This document shows, piece by piece, positions 56,901 to 63,634 of a stretch of DNA of 64,000 nt (the stretch's first letter is position 1; each line of letters opens with the position of its first letter). The notes below the pieces were generated by a model. The model was not told where the DNA came from. It worked only from the letters and a program-made list of their open reading frames with translations, and ran no database searches. Source of the DNA: Closterium sp. Naga37s-1 (lineage: Eukaryota; Streptophyta; Zygnematophyceae; Desmidiales; Closteriaceae); NCBI GenBank assembly GCA_947471745.1, contig CANJKZ010000084.1, positions 4,766,501 to 4,830,500 of the forward strand. The letters run 5' to 3'. The position numbers were made by a program, and so were the translations under genes.

Positions 56901-59155
56901 CGTACTTCGTTCCGCTCCTTCAGCAGGTTCTTGGTCTCCCGCCTTCTACTGGTCCTCCTCCTCCCTTAGAGTGTCCACAGCCTGTCCCGTCACAGTTACA
57001 GTTACAGCCGGCCTCCCCACTGCCCGCTCCTTCTCCCTACACTGGTCCTACTGGAGGTCTTGCTGAGCGCCGTGAGCCTGCGTCTCGCCCTGCGTCGCCT
57101 GTCCGTGCTGCTCGCACTAGTGGTCGTGGTTCGCGTCAGCGTCCTCCTCCTGTCCCTGGCACGCACCGGATGTCTCTGCGTCCGTCCACTGCTCCTCTGC
57201 GTGCCCCTTTGCCTTCTCCTCCTGAGTCCTCTCTTCCTGCTCTTCCTGACCCGGAGTCGGACTCTCTTCGTGCTGCCAGTCCTACTGTCACGCGTCTCCT
57301 TGCTACTGTTGTCACTGACCCTTCCTTTGAGTCCACTGCTGCGTCTGCCCTAGTTACTGAGCTCGTCGACTTTGCTGCTCGCTGTCGTCTAGACTACGCT
57401 GCTAGTCTTGTTGCTGAGTCTGAGTCTGTCTGTCCTCCGTCCGTCGGGGGTGAGTGTGCCCTTGGCACGGACGTCCTTGAGGACAGGCAGGAGGAGTTCC
57501 AGTGTTTGGCTGCTGCTTCACCTCATCTCGTGTCCGTACTGCTTACCCCTGAGGGAGACCCGGATGCACTTGACATCCCGACTCCGCGCTCTTACGCGGA
57601 GGCGATAGAGGGTCCCTACTCCTCTAAGTGGCAGGCAGCTATGGACGCAGAGATGGCTTCCTGGAAGTCCACAGGCACCTACGTTGACGAGGTTCCCCCG
57701 CCTGGGGCGAACATCGTCAGTGGCATGTGGATTTTCAGGGTGAAGCGGCCGCCGGGTTCTCCGCCTGTCTTCAAGGCGCGTTACGTGGCTCGTGGCTTCA
57801 GTCAGCGGCAGGGAGTTGACTACTTTCAGACCTTCTCTCCCACCCCGAAGATGACCACTCTTCGGGTACTGCTGCACATAGCTGCTCACCGCGACTACGA
57901 GCTGCACTCTCTTGACTTCAGCACTGCTTTCTTGCAGGGCAGCCTGCACGAGGAGATCTGGCTGCGTCGCCCACCTGGCTTCACTGGGTCTTTTCCTCCT
58001 GGCACCCAGTGGAGCCTCCGGCGGCCAGTCTACGGTCTCCGCCAGGCACCGCGTGAGTGGCACGACACACTGAGGACTACACTTGCGGCTCTTGGGTTTG
58101 CTCCCTCTACTGCCGACCCGTCGCTGTTTCTGCGCACCGACACTTCTTTGCCGCCGTTCTATATCCTCGTGTACGTCGACGACTTGGTCTTCGCCACAGC
58201 TGACACTGCTGGACTCGCCCACGTGAAGTTCGAGCTGCAGAAGAGACACACGTGCACAGACCTGGGTGAACTGCGCAGCTACCTTGGCTTGCAGATCACC
58301 CGGGACAGAGCACGCCGCACCATTACCCTGACTCAGTCACACATGGTGCAGCAGGTCCTTCAGCGCTTCGGCTTCACGTACTCCTCGCCTCAGGCCACTC
58401 CTCTGCCTACTCGCCACTCGCTCTCAGCTCTGCCTTCGGATGAGTCCGTAGAGTCGAGTGGCCCGTACCCAGAGCTTGTTGGCTGCCTCATGTACCTGAT
58501 GACCTGCACACGACCTGACCTTGCATACCCTCTTAGCATTCTTGCACGCTATGTTGCTCCTGGGAGACACAGACCGGAGCACATGGCTGCAGCGAAGAGG
58601 GTGTTGCGCTACTTGTGTAGTACGTCGGGCATGGGGCTTGTGCTTGGAGGGCAGAGTCCAGTGGTCCTCACTGGGCACGCAGACGCTTCTTGGGCTGACG
58701 ACCAGGCTACGCAGCGGTCGTCACAGGGTTACACCTTCAGCCTTGGTTCCGGCTCTGTTTCGTGGCGGGCTACCCGCTCGTCTTCTGTTCTCGGCTCCAG
58801 TTGTGAGGCTGAGATCTACGCCGGGGCCATGGCTGCACAGGAGCTTCGCTGGCTCACCTACCTGCTGACTGACCTCGGAGAGCCGCCTCGTTCTCCTCCA
58901 GTGCTGTACGTAGACAACAAGGCCATGCTGGCCTTGTGTCGAGAGCAGAGACTGGAGCACAGAACGAAGCACATTGCTCTCCGCTACTTCCTTGCTCGTG
59001 AGCTACAGCAGCGTGGTCAGCTGCGGCTTGCGTACGTGGCCTCTGAGGCCAACACTGCTGATATCTTCACCAAGGCACTTGCGCCTTGTGATCATCAGCG
59101 CTTCTGTACTCTGCTGGGTCTTGTGCCTACCTTGCCTCACTTGCTCACCCCTTGA
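53957..59155 (+). CDS. E5 Copia polyprotein lacking the N-terminal gag domain (PR-INT-RT-RH)
   Basis: 1732 codons without a stop. Residues 1 to about 120 are three copies of a 46-residue unit (QLQRRPRESLTPQQLREWYA plus SGSRPGVSSS). The zinc motif CPYVIRTGARTGQPC with GHAESHC is at about 124-148, protease LDSGAS at about 255, integrase HHCC zinc at about 410-460, DDE core VVDDYSRY (about 500), LHSDRGGEF and QQNGIAERR. A long Gly/Ala/Glu linker spans about 740-1010. RT starts at MWIFRVKRPP (about 1257) with YVDDLVFATAD at about 1406. RNase H has GHADASWADD (about 1573) and ends PHLLTP. All catalytic residues look sound. The MASL-type gag domain (about 280 residues in E1-E3) is missing; TGA 53870 closes the frame upstream. 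ATG 53957 is the first in frame. Confidence 0.92.
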   Translation: MQLQRRPRESLTPQQLRAWYASWGCRGGCSGSRPGVSSSTAACSGQVQLQRRPRESLTPQQLREWYASWGCRGGRSGSRPGVSSSAAACSGQVQLQRRPRAVLSPQQLREWYAQRDGSRGTARCPYVIRTGARTGQPCGTLGHAESHCFARLSDAWRTEFGDAAELPDWVELLRLRVDIYTLDYDAILTAMYALPTSDEGDCYLCVPPDPGIEADALGAGEAAALGASASAAPGAGESALSGTTSSQALHTFTLDSGASRSFFRDRTTLTPLSRPVAVSLADPSEGPVLAHFSTVLPCPAAPSGTLSGLYLPSFSTNLVSGADLQDAGVHQFTPASQRVTHCTDARTGRHLATFTRRPGSSLYTLTTASPPVTASGQVAASGQVFAAASRSGPESAPCSCRLLSHETLLWHHRLGHPSLLRLRGMASRVLVSGLPRSLPPLPPGPGPTCVPCVEGRQRAAPHSSQFPPTEAPLQTLHMDVWGPARVRGQGHERYFLLVVDDYSRYTTVFPLRSKGDVTEVLIDWIRAARLQLRQSFGSDFPVLRLHSDRGGEFSSGLLRAYCRARGIRQTFTLPDSPQQNGIAERRIGMVMDVARTSMMHAAAPHFLWPFAVRYAAHQINLHPRVSMPETSPALLWTGKVGDASAFRVWGSRAFVRDLSADKLSPRAAPCVFLGFPPDAPGWQFYHPTSRRVLSSQDVTFDESVPYYRLFPYRTPSLPPPPLFLVPGPPPVDPLPPQGPAPSGVSQVDAVEPVEVTGDSGAAEGAEPGGADSGGAERVGATPGGAEPEGATTGGPEPGGAEPGGATTGGAEPGGAEPGGATPGGAEPGGATPGGAELGGAEPEGAGPARVASGGAEPGGSPGASSRREPLSPQELREWFARRWRRAAGAGGSSAAEGAGAAGPGGARTGSTGAAGPAGTTGAGAAEGVGAEATAVGPGGGPAGGATGAAGGTGAGGAAGAGAAAGGTGAVPAVSGVAARPRPYFVPLLQQVLGLPPSTGPPPPLECPQPVPSQLQLQPASPLPAPSPYTGPTGGLAERREPASRPASPVRAARTSGRGSRQRPPPVPGTHRMSLRPSTAPLRAPLPSPPESSLPALPDPESDSLRAASPTVTRLLATVVTDPSFESTAASALVTELVDFAARCRLDYAASLVAESESVCPPSVGGECALGTDVLEDRQEEFQCLAAASPHLVSVLLTPEGDPDALDIPTPRSYAEAIEGPYSSKWQAAMDAEMASWKSTGTYVDEVPPPGANIVSGMWIFRVKRPPGSPPVFKARYVARGFSQRQGVDYFQTFSPTPKMTTLRVLLHIAAHRDYELHSLDFSTAFLQGSLHEEIWLRRPPGFTGSFPPGTQWSLRRPVYGLRQAPREWHDTLRTTLAALGFAPSTADPSLFLRTDTSLPPFYILVYVDDLVFATADTAGLAHVKFELQKRHTCTDLGELRSYLGLQITRDRARRTITLTQSHMVQQVLQRFGFTYSSPQATPLPTRHSLSALPSDESVESSGPYPELVGCLMYLMTCTRPDLAYPLSILARYVAPGRHRPEHMAAAKRVLRYLCSTSGMGLVLGGQSPVVLTGHADASWADDQATQRSSQGYTFSLGSGSVSWRATRSSSVLGSSCEAEIYAGAMAAQELRWLTYLLTDLGEPPRSPPVLYVDNKAMLALCREQRLEHRTKHIALRYFLARELQQRGQLRLAYVASEANTADIFTKALAPCDHQRFCTLLGLVPTLPHLLTP
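56225..56510 (+). repeat. E5 coding minisatellite in the integrase-RT linker
   Basis: A 15-bp unit (GGTGCTGAGCCTGGG and variants) is repeated about 19 times and encodes GAEPG/GATPG pentads. The same kind of array occurs in E1 (about 16650-16810), E2 (about 24750-24890), E3 (about 40550-40760) and E4 (about 45905-46145), with different copy numbers. Confidence 0.88.
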
Positions 59156-59339
59156 CCTTGTTTGTACTGTTGCATATATATATACACCTGCTCTTGCTTG
59201 TCTAGCCTTATATATATATGTAATCCTGCATGTGAACTGGCCTTGTGGCCTTGAACTTGTGCTCGGAATGTGTGGTGACTTTGTGATCCACCCTGAGCTT
59301 GCTTTGCTTTGCTTGACTGGTCTTGTGACCCCTTGTTCT

Positions 59340-59362
59340 CCCCCACTTTGCCTATGGGGGTG
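59340..59362 (+). other. E5 polypurine tract hairpin
   Basis: CCCCCACTTTGCCTATGGGG with GTG to the LTR border; 6-bp stem. Confidence 0.75.
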
Positions 59363-59486
59363 TGTCAGATTTATATGACATAGCTACTGTAGGCTATAGT
59401 GGGGTAGCACATATGGGGTACAGTTTTCTAGGGTTTGCTTTTGTACCCAACTTTCCCTTAGTCAATTCATTCCTCATTTCTTCACA
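59363..59486 (+). repeat. E5 3' LTR (124 bp)
   Basis: No difference from the 5' LTR seen. Followed by GACCG. Confidence 0.94.
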
Positions 59487-59491
59487 GACCG

Positions 59492-60908
59492 CGGTGACTA
59501 GGCCGAGTATCTGAAGGCCACTCTGTGTGTAGCGGGGGAGTGTTGTGTCCGCGGGATAAGCTGCTTCGTCGCCTGTTTCTGGGTCAGATATGAAATTGGG
59601 CCCTATGCGTTCTGCTTCGTTGGTGTTGACTTCTGCAGGTGTAACGTAACCGGTGTCGGCGAGGTCGAAATAAGTTTCGGCGTTGACGCTTTCGCGAGGA
59701 TTTTCGTCGTCCATCGGGATAGGCACGGAGCAGTATGGGAGTGGTCCTGCTTCGTCTGAGGCGTTATCCACGTTCTGCTCGTCCCAGTCAGCTTCGTCTG
59801 CTGCCGAGGCGAAGGCTCGATCACCATGGAAGCCACCTGTGGGATCCCGATCTTCTTCCAGGTTGGCAAGATATGTCGGAAGGGTGAGTCGTTCGTAGAA
59901 AATGACGTCACGTGCTGCTACTGTTTCTTTGGAGTGGACGTCGAAAATCTTCCACGCGTTGTAATTTCTTTCGATGCCCAGGTGTAGTCCCCACTGTGCG
60001 CGTTGGGAAAATCGGCCGGCTCGTGCAGATGGGGGTCGGTACTGTACCATGCAGCCGAAAACTCTTAACATTTTTGTGCTGCCCTGTTTTCCTGTCCACA
60101 GCAGGTGCGGTGATGCGTTGTTCGGTAGTGACGACGACGAAAGCAAGTTGTGCAGCATGACAGCGTGGTCCATCGCTTCAGGCCACTGGTGATTGGGCAG
60201 TCGCATGCCACGCAGTAATTTGCGCATGGTGTTCTGGAGAGTTCGATTCATCCGTTCCGCTACGCCTTGCTGTTGATGGGCGTAGGGAAGCGAGATGAGC
60301 CTCTTGATTCCCCTTTCTGCCAGGAATTGCTTGAATCTCTGTGAGGTGTATTCTCCTCCTCCGTCTGACTGGAAGCTTTTTAATTTCACGCCCGATTCTC
60401 GTTCTGCTACTGGGAGCCAAGCGATGAAGGCTTCGAAAGCCATGTCCTTGCTCGGAAGATTAAGGTGCCAAACGTAACGTGTAGCGGCATCGATGAATGT
60501 GATGGTGTAGCTGTATGCTCCTTGTCCAGGTTCGTGATTGTACAGGATGTCGCTGTACACTTTCTCAAGTGGTGCGTAAGCTGGTGCGCTGGGGTTATGG
60601 TGAGAAGCGAATGGCCGATGTGGTAAGTCAGCTTCGGGACAAGTAAAGCACGTTCCACGAGCTCGTCGAAGTTCGGTTCCATCGGTTAGAAGCAGTGAAT
60701 CTTTGTCGAGTACTCCTGCTCTGATTGTGTTGTTTAACACCGTGTTGCTTGGATGTCCCATTCGTGCGTGCCAGATGTCTTTGCTAGCGCGATGTCCGGG
60801 TGAGCGACGATACAAGTCGGAGTTGGAGTAGAAGCTTGCGGTGAAGTTTGCACTTCGATGTACTTCTCGTGATTTTGGGTGAAGCTGTTGCGCAGAAGTC
60901 GGTGGAGT
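59492..60908 (-). CDS. A2 integrase and linker
   Basis: Frame open from upstream of 60815 down to E5. Pre-integrase zinc region WHARMGHPSNTVLNN and CFTCPEADLPHRPF; catalytic core TITFIDAATRYVWHL, SFQSDGGGEYTSQRF and QQQGVAERMNRTLQN; C-terminal domain VQYRPPSARAGRFSQRAQWG, then an acidic linker ending ILGLVTAV before E5. All DDE residues are present. It lies one frame away from the gag-protease frame; the shift falls near 60960-61060 in a GCAGCAACAACATCG-type repeat, so it may be a replication slip. Confidence 0.88.
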
Positions 60909-60909
60909 G

Positions 60910-63093
60910 TCATCGATTTGAGGTGATGCAGTTGAAGGACCAGCGATTGGTGTCGATGTTGCTGCTGCTGCTGCTGTTGTTTCTGCTGCTGCCGATGTTG
61001 TTTTTGCTGTTGCCGATGTTGTTTCTGCTGCTGCCGATGTTGTTTCTGCTGCTGTCGAGTGTATGAATTGTTGCTAATGCTCTTGTTTGTTCTGCTTCAG
61101 GGATGGTGTGCGAGTACCAGAAGCCTTCTGAACTGAAGTCAGGGTCAAGATCCGGTGGATGTGTCCAAGAGGTGAAGGTGACGATCCCGTCGCTGTCGGC
61201 AGTGCCAAGATCTGGGACGAAGTCGAGGACGAAGACGTTGTTTTTCAGGACCGCCTTCCCGATGTAGAGACCACCTTTTCCGTGGTATAATTTGAACTCC
61301 TGAGTGGTACTATTTGCTTCGAGGTGGATGCCTTTCGCCATCAGTTGACTGACACTCAGTGAGTTGTAACCGAGTCCTTCTGCTATCAAAACCTTTGACA
61401 TCTGCAGTATGGCGTTTGTCTCTCGTGACTGAAGTTGCACTACGCCTTGTCGTCGTGTGCGCAGGTTCTGATTGTTGGCGATGGTGATGACAACCTCGCG
61501 TTGAAGTTGGTGTTCACGTTGAACAAAACGTCCTGAAGAGCACATATGCTGTCCACAGCAGCTGTCCAAGAACCACGTATCTTTTCCGGACGGTTCGCTT
61601 TGAGCGATGGCTGCATAGGTCGGATTTGGTTGAAGTGACTCGCGGCGAGACGTGCTGTTGTCGAGTTGCTCTTCCGGTGAGTAATATGGTGGTGACTCTG
61701 TGATGCAGGAATCAGTAAGCCGTGTCATGCAACTGACGATGTTTCTTGTTCCTTGCGCAGGTTGTCCCGTCGATGTTGTTGAGACTTGTACTTGAGATGT
61801 CGAATTCGCTTGCGTTGAGGCAACTTGACTGCTTGAAGGCCGAAGCTGCCGCTGTGTTGGTACTGACTGTTGTCGGTTAGGGCAGTGTGTGCGAGGATGC
61901 CCTGACATCTTGCAGAGGTGACAGAACGGAGGTACTGGTTTCGGTTGATGCCGGTAGTTGTTGTTGTTGTAGCGCCGTTGAGTGTGGAATGCGAATTCGG
62001 GCACTGATGTCTTCCTTTTGTATCGTTCTTCTTGCAGGTCCATATCTTGCTGCTCAGCGTGGATTTCGGCGCAGAGTGCTGCTTCTGATATCTTTCCGTG
62101 CGCTCGGAGTATGGCGCGGGTGGAGCGCCACTGAGGACCGAGGCCGCCGATGATGACTGTGACGAAGGCGTCTTCTGAAATCGATCCTCCGCATCGATGG
62201 AGTTTGTCGCGCAATTCGCGACAACGGCTGATATACGCCATCCCCTTTTCGCCTGGTTTCATTTCGACTGTCGTTAGTTGCGCCATTAACCGACTTTGAT
62301 TTACGCTGTCTGTTGCTTGATACAGGTTCTTCATGTGGTTGTACGCAAGCTCTGCAGAGTTGCCGTATCCCCGGTAAGACCGTATGTTCTGCTGCTGACT
62401 TGGAGTGATATTTCTCAGTAGTATTGTGTACGCCATCATTGACTGATACGTGTACTGCTGCTTATCGTACTGTGTGCCGTGTGTTGGATATGGCAGGGAC
62501 CCGTCGAAGAAGCCAAGGATCTGCGCGCCTTCCATCATTAGCTCGAACTCGAATGACCAGGTAAAGAAGTCCTTTCCGTCGAAAGGTCTTGTCGTTTGTA
62601 GTTTTAAGACGTGCGCGAACTGCGACTGAACTTGAAGTGCGTCCAATGTCTTTTCTTGTCCAGATGCGGGCTGCGGGTGTGGCATAAAGCTGACGGAGCC
62701 ACGCTGGGGCTCGTACAGAGCAAAGGTAGGCCGTTGCTGTTGATTTCCACGTGCGTAGGATGAACCGTCGAGGCTCATCGGTGTTGCGTTGTTGTTGCTG
62801 TTGTTTGACTGTGCAGGTGCCCCTTGCTGGTGTTGTTCGTAGAAGGACATGAAGGAGAAGAACTTCTCCATCATGTCTGGATCGAAGGCCGCAGCTTGAT
62901 TTGCGGGAGTTTCTGAAGATGTTGCTCTTGGCCTTGTTGCCGTACCCTCCTCTGTCTGTAGGCCAGAGGCAGGAGGTGGAGTAGGAGTAGTACCGGGAGA
63001 GCTGTTAGAGGAGCTTCTCTCCTTCTGCGTTGCCATGTCTTGTGATGTTGTAGATATCTTGATCGTAGTCGAATTTGTCCTGACTGCTCTCAT
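60910..63093 (-). CDS. A2 gag and protease (727 codons)
   Basis: Starts at ATG 63093 inside the primer-binding site (MRAVRTNSTT). Domains: Ser/Thr/Pro-rich N terminus; gag core at about 120-330 (LDALQVQSQFAHVLKLQTTR, YTYQSMMAYTILLRNITPSQ, PGEKGMAYISRCRELRDKLH); CCHC knuckle CHLCKMSGHPRTHC near residue 400; and a retropepsin-like region from about 508 with TWFLDSCCGQHMCSSGRF. The motif reads DSCCG where Copia proteases normally have DSG followed by A or C and S. Downstream are SKVLIAEGLGYNSLSVSQLM and a Ser/Asn repeat tail. No internal stop. The product would be a gag-protease precursor; the pol frame follows after a shift. Confidence 0.9.
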   Translation of the reverse strand: MRAVRTNSTTIKISTTSQDMATQKERSSSNSSPGTTPTPPPASGLQTEEGTATRPRATSSETPANQAAAFDPDMMEKFFSFMSFYEQHQQGAPAQSNNSNNNATPMSLDGSSYARGNQQQRPTFALYEPQRGSVSFMPHPQPASGQEKTLDALQVQSQFAHVLKLQTTRPFDGKDFFTWSFEFELMMEGAQILGFFDGSLPYPTHGTQYDKQQYTYQSMMAYTILLRNITPSQQQNIRSYRGYGNSAELAYNHMKNLYQATDSVNQSRLMAQLTTVEMKPGEKGMAYISRCRELRDKLHRCGGSISEDAFVTVIIGGLGPQWRSTRAILRAHGKISEAALCAEIHAEQQDMDLQEERYKRKTSVPEFAFHTQRRYNNNNYRHQPKPVPPFCHLCKMSGHPRTHCPNRQQSVPTQRQLRPSSSQVASTQANSTSQVQVSTTSTGQPAQGTRNIVSCMTRLTDSCITESPPYYSPEEQLDNSTSRRESLQPNPTYAAIAQSEPSGKDTWFLDSCCGQHMCSSGRFVQREHQLQREVVITIANNQNLRTRRQGVVQLQSRETNAILQMSKVLIAEGLGYNSLSVSQLMAKGIHLEANSTTQEFKLYHGKGGLYIGKAVLKNNVFVLDFVPDLGTADSDGIVTFTSWTHPPDLDPDFSSEGFWYSHTIPEAEQTRALATIHTLDSSRNNIGSSRNNIGNSKNNIGSSRNNSSSSSNIDTNRWSFNCITSNR

Positions 63094-63097
63094 ACCA
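63086..63097 (-). other. A2 primer-binding site overlapping the gag start codon
   Basis: Minus strand TGGTATGAGAGC follows the LTR directly. The ATG inside it is the gag start, so the message has no leader beyond R-U5. Confidence 0.82.
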
Positions 63098-63543
63098 TGT
63101 TGGGCTGAAAAAGCCCTTAGGATCTTTGCAGGACAGAATTCAAGGGTAGGACAATGTAATAGCGGAAGCGTTTAATAAAAAGGATTGTGAACCACCTTGC
63201 GCTAGTATGTGAGGGCAAAGTTGATTGATTAAAACAAAGAGATACAAGCTTTTATAAGGATACAGGGAATATGAAAAGATACGGTTAATAACTGTTTTAC
63301 TGTTGCTGTTGCGGTTCGATACAGTGTCGACTCGGGCAACTGCTCAGTATCGAGACAGTTGTTTGTCCTTGCTGTCGCGCTGCATTTGTCAGGTCAAAGG
63401 TCGCTGACTTTTGACTTTCGCGTAACCTCCAGTAGTTGTTCAACCTCCGAGGGTTGACTCGCTGATGTTTCGATATGATCTGCTTCGCTTCTGTCTTGGT
63501 ATTTCGACACGACAGAGGCGCTTTAAATCAGTTGTTTCCAACA
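63098..63543 (-). repeat. A2 5' LTR (446 bp)
   Basis: One difference from the 3' LTR. Followed by GTAGT. Confidence 0.93.
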
Positions 63544-63634
63544 GTAGTAGTTTGTAATGAGTAATTTATAAAGAGTTTGTCTGAAAAGAACAGAGACTTG
63601 ACAGGCCTTATAATCCACTCTTGCTCTCATACCA
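63544..63634 (-). other. A3 leader fragment and primer-binding site
   Basis: Minus strand TGGTATGAGAGC (63623-63634) follows the A3 5' LTR. About 79 bp of leader follow before A2. An ATG in the primer-binding site opens a short frame here, but the gag-like frame starts later at 50318. Confidence 0.75.

Larger units (their letters stand above)
52389..59486 (+). mobile_element. Copia element E5, youngest, gag-deleted with intact pol
   Basis: 124-bp LTRs at 52389-52512 and 59363-59486 are identical as far as I can read. GACCG is duplicated (52384-52388, 59487-59491). Plus strand, antisense to A2, inserted in the integrase-RT linker. It has the GC-rich leader and an uninterrupted 1732-codon frame that begins after the expected gag domain. 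The LTR sequence differs clearly from the other E LTRs, so E5 is its own subfamily. Confidence 0.94.
50337..63543 (-). mobile_element. Copia element A2, young, split only by E5
   Basis: 446-bp LTRs at 50337-50782 and 63098-63543; I count a single difference (near 50597 versus 63358). GTAGT is duplicated (50332-50336 and 63544-63548). Minus strand, inserted in the A3 leader. Without E5 it would be about 6.1 kb with long frames for gag-protease and integrase-RT-RNase H. Confidence 0.93.
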
